Source: Bacillus sp. cl95 (GTDB taxonomy: Bacteria > Bacillota > Bacilli > Bacillales > Cytobacillaceae). Taken from it: a DNA stretch of 64,000 nucleotides. Position numbers and translations under genes: made by a program. The notes beneath the pieces are model-generated. The model had not been told where the DNA came from. It did not search any database and saw only the letters and a list, made by a program, of their open reading frames with translations. The stretch lies in assembly GCF_900115925.1 (NCBI RefSeq), contig NZ_FOYF01000003.1:559530-623529 (forward strand). The letters run 5' to 3'. Every line of letters starts with the position of its first letter. The stretch's first letter is position 1. Below, piece after piece: positions 28,190-37,839 of the stretch.

Positions 28190-28960
28190 TTAAGAATATT
28201 TATTTAATACCGATAGTAATTGTTGTTGAATAGCATTTACATCTGGATTTGAGACAGTAAACCTTACATTCGTTTCATCCATTTCCATTGCTTCGGATAA
28301 GAATCCACCTAATCCTCTTGCACGTCTGTCAATCTGCAATAATACTTCTGTAGATTGATTTGATAATGGACGGAAAACAATCTCAATTTCATCCAGTTTT
28401 CCTCTAAAAGAACCTGCTACTGGAATGAATTCAAATTCTTGTACAAATGGAAGTCTGCCACGTAGCTTATAGGAAGCTTCTTGACAGTCGGCTTCCCTCA
28501 TTCGGAACCCAAGGTTATCAACTGCCGAGAACACTGCAGACATGAGGTTATTCGGAATCACATTAATAAAATCCTTGTCTCCTGGATCTACTGCATTTTT
28601 AATATCCAGTCCTGTTTGCACCCAGATCTTCGTACGACCAAGGGATATCGGTGTATCATCTGGTAATTGGAATGAAAACGGAATTTCTTTCTTCTCACCA
28701 GACCGAATGGTAAAGGCTTCTGTCAATCGGAAACGCTCGATAGCGGTTGAGACTGTATATTTTTTATCATCTGATTCCTTTATGTAAGTCGTGTTTAGGG
28801 ATAAATAGATTTCATCCACCTTTTGTTCCGTTTTACCACCTTTAATTTCCACTACACCTCTTACATTTTCCCCTGTAAAATAAGTAGCCTTTTCCAGTTT
28901 AGTATCGACAGTTGCCGATCCTATACCAACACTTGCAAAAACCTTATCAAAAAAAGACAT
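28190..28960 (-). CDS. spo0M: Sporulation-control protein Spo0M
   Basis: About 256 residues from the ATG at 28960, with GGGAGGG 6 nt before it. Begins MSFFDKVFASVGIGSATVDT and shows the arrestin-like N-terminal fold (VRGVVEIKGG, SFQLPDDTPIS). Spo0M affects sporulation initiation and envelope stress responses. The upstream DNA has a clear sigma-W promoter, as for the B. subtilis gene. Single gene. Confidence 0.94.
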   Translation of the reverse strand: MSFFDKVFASVGIGSATVDTKLEKATYFTGENVRGVVEIKGGKTEQKVDEIYLSLNTTYIKESDDKKYTVSTAIERFRLTEAFTIRSGEKKEIPFSFQLPDDTPISLGRTKIWVQTGLDIKNAVDPGDKDFINVIPNNLMSAVFSAVDNLGFRMREADCQEASYKLRGRLPFVQEFEFIPVAGSFRGKLDEIEIVFRPLSNQSTEVLLQIDRRARGLGGFLSEAMEMDETNVRFTVSNPDVNAIQQQLLSVLNKYS

Positions 28961-28991
28961 CTTTTTCCCTCCCATTTCTTGAATACTAATC

Positions 28992-29020
28992 TATACGGAT
29001 AATCATACTAAAAAGTTTCA
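28992..29020 (-). promoter_or_regulatory. Sigma-W promoter of spo0M
   Basis: On the minus strand TGAAAC (29015-29020) and CGTATA (28992-28997) separated by 17 bp. These are the sigma-W -35 and -10 consensus elements. spo0M belongs to the sigma-W regulon in B. subtilis. Confidence 0.82.
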
Positions 29021-29068
29021 TCCTCAAATAAAAAGGCGGGTTATTCCCCACCTCAACGCGATAAAAAT

Positions 29069-29242
29069 TTATTCTTCTTCCTTTTCCTCATCTATTATGC
29101 ACTTTTCAAGCAAGTATTCAAAAGTTATATCAGCTATTTCCTCTAATTCTTCTTCGGTAGGAACGTATCCCCTTTTCATTAGCTCATGAAAGAAAAATTC
29201 AGCAATCTCTTCCGTATCAATAAATACTTCCATTTCTCTCAC
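29069..29242 (-). CDS. yozD: YozD-family small protein
   Basis: 57 residues from a GTG at 29242 that follows a GGGGGC site; an ATG 9 bp inside is the alternative. Contains VFIDTEEIAEFFFHELMKRG and YVPTEEELEEIADITFEYL, as in YozD, with an acidic tail. Function unknown. Gene order with yodN and yozE matches B. subtilis. Confidence 0.82.
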   Translation of the reverse strand: MREMEVFIDTEEIAEFFFHELMKRGYVPTEEELEEIADITFEYLLEKCIIDEEKEEE

Positions 29243-29444
29243 AGCATCGCCCCCTTTTTAGAGAATGTATGATAAATCAAGCACATTCATGCTATCCAAA
29301 TGGAAAAGTATAAATCACTTATTAAAAGTTATGTTTTTTTCCGGTTAGTAACAAACTTCAACCAATTTTTTCTTCATTTCACTTCTCAAATGAAGTGGAC
29401 AAGCATATTTTGTAATACACAATGTTTGAGGAGGAGATTATACT

Positions 29445-29603
29445 ATGGAAAAATTGATTACTTTGTTTCGCGAGGATGTTAACCAGAATGACAGTGCAAT
29501 CATTAAGCAGATGGGATCTTTCACAGAAAGTATCTTTAATGGAATAAAATGGTTTGGTATTCCTTTTTTTATTTTCATTTTCATTCAACTTATCGCGGGG
29601 TAG
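29445..29603 (+). CDS. Small single-pass membrane protein, 52 aa
   Basis: Begins MEKLITLFREDVNQNDSA and ends in one hydrophobic helix (WFGIPFFIFIFIQLIAG). GAGGAGATTATACT gives a strong ribosome site. It is divergent from yozD and convergent with yodN (3 bp between stops). Not recognised. Confidence 0.65.
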   Translation: MEKLITLFREDVNQNDSAIIKQMGSFTESIFNGIKWFGIPFFIFIFIQLIAG

Positions 29604-29606
29604 TTT

Positions 29607-30302
29607 TTAAACGTGACTTTTTCCATCATTATTTAAGATCGTTTGCAACTTTCTTACTACGACCCTCATAACATGCTGATATTCTTGTTCATGAAACATC
29701 TCATAAAGAATTCGATAATCATTATAGATATCAAGCAGACTATCAATTAATTGTTTCTTTTCCTTTTTTCTTTCAAGTTCTTCCAGCTCGGCTTTACGAT
29801 AAAGGTTATGCGGCATTGGAAGTTTTAAAGGTTTTTGCTGTTTGTTGATCAAATACAATAATCCTAATTTTTGAATAAAAGTATCGGCACTCTCAGCATC
29901 AGCGACTAATGTCAATTCTTCTTCGCCTGCTTCGAGCCAATCGCCATCACTAACCCGAGATAATTCATAAATGACGTCTTCCCAGGCATCTTCTCTATAG
30001 CGCCAAATCTCTGTACGAAAACCTACTATCTTAAATAGGTCGGCACCATATCCACTTACTTGAACCAAATCGCCAAAGAAATATTTGTATTCAATATCGA
30101 TTTGCTCTGTCTCAATTGCGTCTCCCTCATATTCGGACAGTAGCTTTAGTCCGGATTCCACGAAGAGTCCCTCACTTTTATTCACTTCATATACATACTG
30201 ATCGTCAAGCCACTTCACCTCTGTGACCTTCCCAACCGTTCCATACATCGTAATCACGACTGTATCACCGATTTTATATTTCGGTAGTTTCTTTTTTTCC
30301 AT
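29607..30302 (-). CDS. yodN: YodN-like protein
   Basis: 231 residues. Two SH3-like barrel segments near the N-terminus (YKIGDTVVITMYGTVGKVTEV and FFGDLVQVSGYGADLFKIVGF) precede a charged helical C-terminal part with KAELEELERKKEKKQLI. Position between yozD and yozE identifies it as YodN. Function unknown; the barrels suggest protein or nucleic acid contact. GGATGGAGGAAGA lies before the start. Confidence 0.78.
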   Translation of the reverse strand: MEKKKLPKYKIGDTVVITMYGTVGKVTEVKWLDDQYVYEVNKSEGLFVESGLKLLSEYEGDAIETEQIDIEYKYFFGDLVQVSGYGADLFKIVGFRTEIWRYREDAWEDVIYELSRVSDGDWLEAGEEELTLVADAESADTFIQKLGLLYLINKQQKPLKLPMPHNLYRKAELEELERKKEKKQLIDSLLDIYNDYRILYEMFHEQEYQHVMRVVVRKLQTILNNDGKSHV

Positions 30303-30389
30303 TCTTCCTCCATCCTCTCAATGATCCGCCGTGAATTTTGATTACGATAGTATATGCATGGTTTAAAAATACGTCATTTAAAAAAATAA

Positions 30390-30418
30390 AATCGTTCTGC
30401 AAAAAATGCGGAACGATT
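30390..30418 (-). terminator. Terminator of yozE
   Basis: AATCGTTCTGCA/TGCGGAACGATT stem, minus-strand exit T-rich. Confidence 0.8.
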
Positions 30419-30431
30419 CAAGTTCTTTCTA

Positions 30432-30656
30432 TTATTGACTTTCATCCTGAAGATACAAATTCCATGCTTCGTCAAAAACAACCATACTCTCTAGGTAATG
30501 ACCATTCAGTTCGAGGTATGAACTAACTTCTTCGTAATCAAACGATGTTTTCGGAAAGCTGTGATCTAAGTATGCATGGTTGGCAAACTCACTAATTTTG
30601 TCTTTCGGTTCAGGATGTCTATATTTCATAAGAAAGTGATAAAAAGTCTTGTTCAT
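30432..30656 (-). CDS. yozE: YozE (UPF0346) small protein
   Basis: 74 residues: MNKTFYHFLMKYRHPEPKD with the family-typical LDHSFPKTSFDYEEVSSYLE. A sterile-alpha-motif-like helical fold is known for YozE. Function unknown. GAAAGGCG precedes the ATG. Confidence 0.9.
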   Translation of the reverse strand: MNKTFYHFLMKYRHPEPKDKISEFANHAYLDHSFPKTSFDYEEVSSYLELNGHYLESMVVFDEAWNLYLQDESQ

Positions 30657-30659
30657 TAG

Positions 30660-31180
30660 AAAACGCCTTTCTTCATATCGATTTCGACTTTAAACAAGTC
30701 ATGGTAGAAATAATATATCGAAAAGTAATTACAACGTCTACTATTGCATATCGTATTTTCAATCCGAACAAAAAAACAACCGATATTGAACCAAAAAAGT
30801 TAGACAAATTTTTTAGGTTGCCTGTTGGACCTGAATCCGGCATTTCACTGGACTCAGGTCTCTCAATTTGCCTGTTTTCGTAAACTTTGTTGCGATTTAA
30901 CAAATTGAAAATTGAAGGTAGAGGTTGATTTCTGCTCCAGGATGCTCGTTTTCCGCGAAGTTACTTAGCTGGCTATCTTCCAAAAGGCAGAAATCTTAAT
31001 AGAATCCATTCGTATTGTGCCTGGAGCTGGAGCTGATATCTTTTTGAAACACTTAATCAGTGACTTTTAAAGCAAAGAAGTTATGTGCTGATTATACTTA
31101 CCTTTTTGTTCCAAAGATTATACATAAATCAAGAAGTAATTCTAGGGAATTTATGCGACTTTTTATTGTTAAATTCAAAA
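30660..31180. other. Gene-free stretch with degraded repeat
   Basis: A single MITE-type end, GCCTGTTTTCGTAAACTTTG, starts at 30870, followed by GTTGATTTCTGCTCCAGGATG wording shared with the 55487 element. No matching opposite end or target duplication was found, so it is a decayed or truncated copy. Nothing else recognised. Confidence 0.45.
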
Positions 31181-31181
31181 A

Positions 31182-31210
31182 AGAACCATCGGGGGTTTCC
31201 CCGTGGTTCT
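31182..31210 (-). terminator. Terminator of the desaturase gene
   Basis: AGAACCA/TGGTTCT with inner GGGG/CCCC pairing and a minus-strand T-run. Confidence 0.85.
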
Positions 31211-31216
31211 AATGTT

Positions 31217-32107
31217 TTATTTATTTTTATAAAATCGGTCTCTAACCCTTTTTAGACGTGCGTGATAATTGAGAATATCAAGCCTCGCCTTTTCAGCTAG
31301 TGGAGCAATTGGTCTTAGATTTTCAACATCCCAATACTCTATAATTACATCGAGCACCTGATCAAAATACTCCAATGGGCCGTAATTAGCTTCTTTTGCT
31401 ATGATGCTCATGCGATTTTCAAAGTCAGGCATTACCGCCCCTGGCATCTGGAAGTTCATGATTACGTTCGCCAAGTGATAGCAATAATTCGGTTCAAGCT
31501 GAAGATGGAACTTAATGACGTCACGATAAAATGCATAATGCAGAGTTTCATCCTTGGCAAGACGACGAAGCAGGCTCGCCAAATCTTTGTCATGTGGGGC
31601 TGCTACTTTTGCCACATTATAATAGAACACCATCGTAGCCAGCTCCTGCATCGAAGTGTACACCATCGTTTCAAATGGCGTATGGAAGTCTGGATCCCAT
31701 CCGTTTTCCACCGTCTGTTTGTGGAGCTGGTGCAAGCGCATCGGCTCTACATTTCTAGTTATTAGCAGGTAATTCTCTAACAAATTACTATGCTGGTCTT
31801 CTTCCGCTGTCCACGTATGGACAAACTCTTTTACTACGGAGAGTGAACCCTTAAATGTCTGATCTAGATAAGAGGTAAACCATGGCAAATTTACTTCAGT
31901 TAATAGTGCCGTTTCAACTGCCGTAATAACAGAAGCTGGGAGTGTGACCTGGCTTTCATCCCAAGGTACACGGCGGAAATCCATTGCCTTGTCCCACGGC
32001 AAATATTCGTGATAGCCCCAGTCTATTTTATCGGCCCTTTTCTTATGTTCCTCATATAATTCTCTGATTCTCGGTTCCAGTCTAAAGTCCAAATCATTTG
32101 TTAACAA
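31217..32107 (-). CDS. Acyl-[ACP] desaturase (ferritin-like di-iron)
   Basis: About 296 residues from a TTG at 32107 with GGGGGA 6-7 nt before it; the frame runs further but with no site. Two di-iron motifs are visible, EEDQH (about 110) and DETLH (about 196), plus an ENYLL helix. This is the soluble plant/mycobacterial DesA type that inserts a double bond in acyl-ACP, needing ferredoxin and oxygen. It differs from the membrane Des of B. subtilis. Single gene. Confidence 0.85.
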   Translation of the reverse strand: MLTNDLDFRLEPRIRELYEEHKKRADKIDWGYHEYLPWDKAMDFRRVPWDESQVTLPASVITAVETALLTEVNLPWFTSYLDQTFKGSLSVVKEFVHTWTAEEDQHSNLLENYLLITRNVEPMRLHQLHKQTVENGWDPDFHTPFETMVYTSMQELATMVFYYNVAKVAAPHDKDLASLLRRLAKDETLHYAFYRDVIKFHLQLEPNYCYHLANVIMNFQMPGAVMPDFENRMSIIAKEANYGPLEYFDQVLDVIIEYWDVENLRPIAPLAEKARLDILNYHARLKRVRDRFYKNK

Positions 32108-32161
32108 AGTAAATCCCCCAATGTTAAAAACTTGAATTTTGTTTCCTAGCCTGTCCAAATT

Positions 32162-32578
32162 TCATTACTAAGTATCACACCTTGCTATTATGACCAAGTA
32201 CCAAATAATATTCTATCACATTATTACACTATTTAACTACCACAGAGGGACTACATTGAAAAAGTAATATGGAAATATTACCTCATTTCATTTTTGTTAT
32301 TGATTTGTTTAATATCATTAGAATAGTTTAACTACAAGAGATTTTATGAACCAAAATACCCTGGGTTACTATGAATTTACCTTGAGCAATACCTACTATT
32401 TGTATCTGATATTTCTCTCATAACCAACAGATTTGCACAAATAATTTGCGGCTTTACAGGAAACAAGTCATTAAAATGAATGAATTTCGTCACTTTCTGT
32501 AGATAGATATACATTTACCAGATTTTTCATTCAGCTGATAATTTACTAGCAAGCAATTATATTTTAAGGAGGAGTTAC
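32162..32578. other. Intergenic stretch before the aminopeptidase gene
   Basis: AT-rich, over 400 bp, divergent promoters for the desaturase and aminopeptidase genes must lie here. I see no convincing hexamer pair, operator or ORF; only the strong TAAGGAGGAG site at its right end. Confidence 0.4.
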
Positions 32579-33976
32579 ATGTATCGAAAGACAATGACAG
32601 GAATATTAGCTGCTGGATTGGTGTTCAGTTTTCATGGAGTTATGGCTCAAGGTCCGGGCACAACATCAAATGCGCAATCAGATTCTGCTTTTGACAATAA
32701 AATCATCAAGAAGATCAATTCAGATAATATGTATAACACGGTAGCTAAGCTTTCACTACAGCCACGGGAAGCTGGAACTGAAGGAGAACTGGTAGGCGTT
32801 AACTACATAAAAAGTCAGTTTGAGCAATATGGATATGAGACAGAGTTGCAGCCGTTCCCTATCTATGAGGCAGTTAGGGATAATGTTTCAGGCTACCTAG
32901 AAGTGAATGGCCAATTATTCAATCCTTATGTATTTAGTGGTTCTCATAGTGCAGAAGTAACTGGCCAGGTTATTTACGTTCGAAAAGCGCTTGCGGGCAC
33001 AGTTCCGGATGCTGTAAAAGGGAAAATTGCTCTGATTGAGCGCGGGGACATCACATTCGTGGAAAAAATACAAAATGTCCTCAACAAAGGGGCAATCGGA
33101 GTTATCATGTATAACAACAGCGGAAGTTCTAATGCTTTTGGACAGGCTACTTACGGACAAAACATACCTGCTGTGGCCATTACAAAAGCTGAAGGCCTAG
33201 CCTTGGTAGAGAAAATAACCAACGAACCACTGAATGCCACTATTAAAGTTGCTGGTTCAGGCGTGGTTGAAAAAACATCTTACAATGTCATCGCTAAGAT
33301 GAAACCAAACAAAAATAAAGATAACGGACAGGTTGTCATGATTGGAGCGCATCATGATTCAGTACACAATGGCCCAGGAGCCAATGATGATGCATCCGGT
33401 GTATCTGCAGTTTTGGAGCTTGCTCGCGTAATGGCTAACATGCCAACGGACACTGAACTGCGTTTTGTCACATTTGGTGCGGAAGAAAAAGGTCTCTTGG
33501 GATCCTATCATTATGCCAGTACTTTAAGTAATGACGAGGCTGATAGAATTGTAGCCCATTTCCAAATGGACATGGTTGGAAGTAAGGATGCGGGTGCTAA
33601 CCATCCGGCAGGTGGTTTAATCATGTATACGATTGATGGGAAGAAAAACCTCGTAACGGATTTAGGTGCGGCTGCAGGTGCGAGAACCGCAGCTTCTGAG
33701 ATTCTTACGTATGGTAAGCTTGGACGAAGTGACCACCAGCCTTTCCATGAACTTGGAATACCAGCAGCATTGTTCATCCACTCACCGCTCGAACCTTGGT
33801 ACCACTCTCCAGCTGACACGATTGATAAGATCGATAAAAATAAACTACAGGAAGCGGCAGAAATTGTTGGTGCATCTGTTTACCAGATTGCAAGACCTGA
33901 TACTCCAGCATTGCAAAATGCTAGAGTTGCTCCTGGTCCAGTCCAATATGATTTCGAAGATCGTCCGGTCCAGTAA
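32579..33976 (+). CDS. ywaD: Secreted M28 aminopeptidase with PA domain (YwaD-like)
   Basis: 465 residues. A signal peptide (about 1-23, cleavage near VMAQG) precedes an N-terminal region, a protease-associated insert (about 130-215) and the M28 zinc peptidase domain. Zinc and catalytic residues appear in GAHHDSVHNGPGANDDASG, FGAEEKGLLGS, FQMDMVGS and SPLEPWYHSPADT. It releases N-terminal amino acids outside the cell. Length and order match B. subtilis YwaD. AAGGAGGAG precedes the ATG. Confidence 0.92.
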   Translation: MYRKTMTGILAAGLVFSFHGVMAQGPGTTSNAQSDSAFDNKIIKKINSDNMYNTVAKLSLQPREAGTEGELVGVNYIKSQFEQYGYETELQPFPIYEAVRDNVSGYLEVNGQLFNPYVFSGSHSAEVTGQVIYVRKALAGTVPDAVKGKIALIERGDITFVEKIQNVLNKGAIGVIMYNNSGSSNAFGQATYGQNIPAVAITKAEGLALVEKITNEPLNATIKVAGSGVVEKTSYNVIAKMKPNKNKDNGQVVMIGAHHDSVHNGPGANDDASGVSAVLELARVMANMPTDTELRFVTFGAEEKGLLGSYHYASTLSNDEADRIVAHFQMDMVGSKDAGANHPAGGLIMYTIDGKKNLVTDLGAAAGARTAASEILTYGKLGRSDHQPFHELGIPAALFIHSPLEPWYHSPADTIDKIDKNKLQEAAEIVGASVYQIARPDTPALQNARVAPGPVQYDFEDRPVQ

Positions 33977-34083
33977 AATAAAAGAAAGATATCATAATAG
34001 CTGTGGGGCAGTTTTGGGTCCTGCGGCTTTTTTTATTTCACAAGTCATATGTCAGATAGAAATCCAGTAAGTTGTTAAATAAA

Positions 34084-34264
34084 GGCTGTTTTCGCATTGT
34101 TTGTTGCTTCAACGATTAAAGCAAAAACACGTATAGATTCATATTTCGTGCTCTTTTCCTCAAAATAAAATTCTAAACGCTAAATCCCTACTGTTTTCAG
34201 TATAGAGAAAGCCCTACTGCCGGCTTTTTCTTGTTCCCATAACAACAAGTTTACGAAAAGAGCC
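34084..34264. mobile_element. MITE copy 2
   Basis: 181 bp with ends GGCTGTTTTCGCATTG and the complement of GGCTCTTTTCGTAAAC. Perfect 8-bp target duplication TAAATAAA (34076-34083, 34265-34272). Internal sequence has diverged from copies 1, 3 and 4 but the ends have not. No ORF. Confidence 0.9.
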
Positions 34265-34463
34265 TAAATAAATGATTGGAAGTATCTTTGTTGTTCCACA
34301 TAAAAGTTTTTTGCATCAATCTAAATCAGCAGAAAACAAAAACGCACAAGTGAAGAATCACTGTGCGAATACTGTGTAGATTTTGTCGGACAGCCTAGGA
34401 ATCGTACCCAGCTTACCTGACACACATGTCAAAATTGGCCTTAAGGTAAAGAAATAATACTTT

Positions 34464-35180
34464 TTAACCTACAGATTTATTCTCTAAGTTATATAATTTT
34501 AAATGCTTTGGAATATCAATACCGTACATTTTTGATACCCCTTTTTTCTTTGCATTTCTGCACGTCTTTATCAGAAACTTAATTGTCGTTTTCATTTCTT
34601 TATCTTTTATCCTTGCCGCTTTTGACATCTTCTGCATATCTTCTAATATCCCTTGAACGAATAAGATTTTGGTACAGGCTAATTCATAATATAAACGCGC
34701 GATTCTACTTTCTCTAATATTTTTGTCTTCATCAATTCCCAATACACTTATTTCTGCCATCCTAATTTGCTCTTTAATTTGCTCTAAAGCAAAATATCTT
34801 GAAATGACAACCATACTGAGGTTGTCTTGATTCTGTTTTTTAATCAGTTTATGTATCTCGTCTGAAACATCTAATATATGTTTTGAAACTAAGGTAATGT
34901 TTTTGGTTTTCTTACTTTGTTTATTTAATTTTCTGAAATTTTTATTTCCTAGTTCCTTTTTCTTTATATCTATATTTATTTTTATGGTGGATAATTTTAT
35001 ATATATAAATCTATAGGCAGTTATATATGTATTATTAGCTACCGTTATACGATCCCGATCAATCGTTAACTTATAAGTGATATAAACTCCTATCAATACA
35101 CCTAATAATGGAGAATAAATATAGAGTAATAGTGGTGGTTCAAATAAAAGTTTGCAAAAAGCTATGATTTTATCCATCAT
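34464..35180 (-). CDS. Hypothetical membrane-anchored protein, AT-rich
   Basis: About 239 residues from the ATG pair at 35180/35177 after GGGGG; the frame extends to 35225 without a site. One N-terminal helix (about 7-37, LLYIYSPLLGVLIGVYITYKL) then a Lys/Ile-rich helical domain. Lower GC and different codon use than neighbours, between a MITE and an IS remnant, suggest acquired DNA. Not recognised. Confidence 0.55.
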   Translation of the reverse strand: MMDKIIAFCKLLFEPPLLLYIYSPLLGVLIGVYITYKLTIDRDRITVANNTYITAYRFIYIKLSTIKINIDIKKKELGNKNFRKLNKQSKKTKNITLVSKHILDVSDEIHKLIKKQNQDNLSMVVISRYFALEQIKEQIRMAEISVLGIDEDKNIRESRIARLYYELACTKILFVQGILEDMQKMSKAARIKDKEMKTTIKFLIKTCRNAKKKGVSKMYGIDIPKHLKLYNLENKSVG

Positions 35181-35225
35181 TTCATCCCCCAAAACCAGGC
35201 ATTTTTCAGGCAAGAGATAACTCAA

Positions 35226-35622
35226 AATTACGCCCTGTATACTTTTATCCTTATACTTAAAAACTACGTTCTTAATCCAAAACTTTAGGGGGTTTTCGAC
35301 ATATTTTGAATAAATTTTGTTTTTTCAATTTCTCTATACATATTGTGCTAAAGAATTTTATACTAATTTAAGGAGATGGGTACTCTTTTTTCCTTTGACT
35401 CTGCAAGAATATGTTTAGGGTCTCATACTCCGAAATAAGGCTTATTTAATCACAGAAAAGGGCATCTCTTTTTGAATTATTTCACCGAAATAGTACTATC
35501 TTTATTATTGTAACAACCATTTAACTTGCATCCGTTAGCCATCCATGAATTGCAAAAAAAAAGCGCTTCACCACAAAGAATGAAAATGGTTAGAAAGTGT
35601 CAATACTGATATTGACCTTCAT
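35226..35622. other. Gene-free stretch, probably decayed coding DNA
   Basis: Minus-strand reading gives short open pieces such as IHGWLTDAS and KRCPFL broken by stops, faintly like transposase C-termini. Nothing firm. Confidence 0.3.
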
Positions 35623-35821
35623 TTAGTCACCCCTAATCCATAGCCAAATTATTAACGCCCTCCTCTTTTCATTACCCAACTGTTTACCAATATCTCGGAA
35701 AGATAATGTTTCCTTTTCATATTCCTTTACTGCCCATAACTCATCCTCAAATGTAAATTTAGTCATTTAAAAACTGCACCTCCATTGTTAGTTTTGTATC
35801 TAACAATGGAGGTGCAGTTCA
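35623..35821 (-). pseudogene. 5' remnant of an IS3-family (IS150 group) element with orfA start
   Basis: The left terminal repeat begins TGAACTGCACC at 35821 (minus strand). Inside it is a perfect 18-bp hairpin CTGCACCTCCATTGTTAG with an 8-base loop. The orfA frame starts at 35766 (MTKFTFEDELWAVKEYEKET) and stops after 47 residues with a diverged tail, so the helix-turn-helix is cut off. No orfB or right end remains. It parallels the left end of the element at 63657. Confidence 0.75.
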
Positions 35822-35977
35822 CAATCAGTTGTTTTTATTCGTATTCCAGCTCCAACACCTTCCAAGTTTTCAACTTAGAATCGACTCTCACAAAATAGAT
35901 GACTGTCCTGTCATGCTTAGAGAAGCACGGAGGTTTTTCCAAAAGCCATAACTGCTGCTCACGGTCCTTCCGCTTTT

Positions 35978-36265
35978 TTAACTACTAAAATCAAAATAGT
36001 TTCGTTTTAATAATCTTGGAATCGTCATCAGTTCTGCGTAAGAAATGGACTTCCCAATATTTTTAGTATTAATAAGAAAGAGTTGGTCTTCAATCTCTTT
36101 TACGGTAGTTTCTGACTGGTACGAAATTTTGCATTCATCGCAGAAAACGGAAGGTGTCTCTGTAATCTCAATTGCTCGTGATCCATCAGGAAGCTCCCAA
36201 TATACCCGATCTTTTACCTCTGAAACTTTTTCCGCTTCACACCATTCACATCTAATCTGTGTCAA
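35978..36265 (-). CDS. yokU: YokU-family protein
   Basis: 95 residues. CEWC (5-8) near the start and CDEC (about 38-41) form a probable zinc site of the YgiT type. Overlap-spaced 2 bp after kamA, so it shares the kamA transcript, as in B. subtilis. Function unknown; it may assist or regulate the aminomutase. Confidence 0.88.
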   Translation of the reverse strand: MTQIRCEWCEAEKVSEVKDRVYWELPDGSRAIEITETPSVFCDECKISYQSETTVKEIEDQLFLINTKNIGKSISYAELMTIPRLLKRNYFDFSS

Positions 36266-36267
36266 AT

Positions 36268-37719
36268 CTATTCCTCCTGTCCTGTCGGAGAAGGATTATG
36301 CGTAATGCCTGATGTTTCAGTTCCCGTTTTTTCTAGTGTTTTTCCAACCTGAGCTTGAAATTTTTTTTCTTTCAATTCATCACGGATTTCCCGTTTATCT
36401 TTTAAAGAAGAATGTGCTGGATCTGTATAATAGTTTTGTCGACGATTGAGTCGGGTCAATCCTTCTGGAACTAGATTGAATTGTTGGTCGGTCATGATAC
36501 CAGAAATTCCAATCTTACTTCTCTTCTCCTCCATATCCGGATAAATCTCTGCAAAATAGCCTTCTGCAGTTCCAGGGGTGTATTTCTCAGGTTCTGGATA
36601 GGAAGTAATAACTCCTTCAAAATTTCTCAAGACGACTTTGTCGGCACTTTGTGAAATCAAATAATTTGGTTGAAGGGATATTTTCCCTCCTCCACCAGGG
36701 GCATCAACAACAAAAGTTGGAACCGCATAACCAGACGTATGTCCTCTCAGCCCTTCAATAATTTCCAGACCTTTTGAAACAGGAGCCCTGAAATGGCCGA
36801 TACCTTCAGAAAGATCACACTGGTAAATATAATATGGTCGTACTCTAATTTTCACTAGATCGTGCATTAGTTTTTTCATAATCGGAACACTGTCATTGAT
36901 TCCAGCAAGAATAACGGATTGGTTTCCAACAGGAACGCCTGAATTGGCAAGCATTTCACAAGCCTTCTTTGATTCTTCCGTAATTTCAATCGAAGTATTG
37001 AAATGCGTGTTCAACCAAATTGGATGATATTTCTTTAAGATGTCACAAAGTTTTTCTGTGATCCTTTGTGGGAAAACAACTGGAGCTCTTGTTCCAATTC
37101 GGATGATTTCTACATGGTCGATTGCACGAAGATTCTTCAAGATGTATTCCAAAATATTATCATTTATAAGAAGACCATCTCCACCTGAGATAAGCACATC
37201 ACGGATCTGTGGGTTGCTTCCTATATAAGCAATAGCAGCATCTAATTGTTTTTTAGGTACTCCCATTCCAATTTGACCAGAAAATCTTCTTCTCGTACAA
37301 TAACGGCAATACATAGAGCATTGATTTGTTACTAAAAATAAAACCCTGTCAGGGTAACGGTGTGTCAAGCCAGGTACCGGTGAATCCTCATCCTCATGGA
37401 GCGGATCTTCCAAATCGTATTTTGTCTTATGGATCTCTTTTGAAATAGGAACCGATTGCATCCTGATAGGACATCTAGGATCATCCGGATTCATTAAGGA
37501 AGCATAATATGGTGTGATGTTTAATGGAATTGTTTTAGTGGAAATTCTTACGCCTTCCTCTTCTTCTGGTGTCAAATTGATTACTTTACGTAAATCTTCA
37601 AGATTTCGAATTGTATTCGTTAACTGCCAGAGCCAATCATTCCATTGCTCCTCAGTTACATCCTTCCATAATTCAATCTCGGACCAATGTCTGTTCGGTT
37701 TATATAATGAGTATTTCAT
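36268..37719 (-). CDS. kamA: L-lysine 2,3-aminomutase (radical SAM, PLP)
   Basis: 483 residues. The radical-SAM cluster motif is CSMYCRYC (about 131-138), and DVLISGGDGLL and DAPGGGGKI are family blocks. The C-terminal part carries the PLP lysine region GGKISLQPNY and a tail of lower conservation. It converts L-lysine to L-beta-lysine in the cytoplasm, anaerobically sensitive. GGAGGGG precedes the ATG. A -24/-12 sigma-54 promoter lies 32 bp upstream, and the divergent-side regulator gene ends beyond it. Confidence 0.96.
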   Translation of the reverse strand: MKYSLYKPNRHWSEIELWKDVTEEQWNDWLWQLTNTIRNLEDLRKVINLTPEEEEGVRISTKTIPLNITPYYASLMNPDDPRCPIRMQSVPISKEIHKTKYDLEDPLHEDEDSPVPGLTHRYPDRVLFLVTNQCSMYCRYCTRRRFSGQIGMGVPKKQLDAAIAYIGSNPQIRDVLISGGDGLLINDNILEYILKNLRAIDHVEIIRIGTRAPVVFPQRITEKLCDILKKYHPIWLNTHFNTSIEITEESKKACEMLANSGVPVGNQSVILAGINDSVPIMKKLMHDLVKIRVRPYYIYQCDLSEGIGHFRAPVSKGLEIIEGLRGHTSGYAVPTFVVDAPGGGGKISLQPNYLISQSADKVVLRNFEGVITSYPEPEKYTPGTAEGYFAEIYPDMEEKRSKIGISGIMTDQQFNLVPEGLTRLNRRQNYYTDPAHSSLKDKREIRDELKEKKFQAQVGKTLEKTGTETSGITHNPSPTGQEE

Positions 37720-37750
37720 AACACCCCTCCTATTCTCTTACTTTTATTAA

Positions 37751-37766
37751 TGCAATTTTCGTGCCA
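37751..37766 (-). promoter_or_regulatory. Sigma-54 (SigL) promoter of kamA-yokU
   Basis: TGGCACGAAAATTGCA on the minus strand: TGGCAC, five bases, TTGCA. This is a near-perfect -24/-12 element, ahead of kamA and next to a sigma-54 activator gene. Confidence 0.9.
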
Positions 37767-37839
37767 AATAAATGAGAAGGTCTTACTCCTATACATCATT
37801 GAGTATTTAATTAGATTGTTCAATCAAACATGGGAATTC

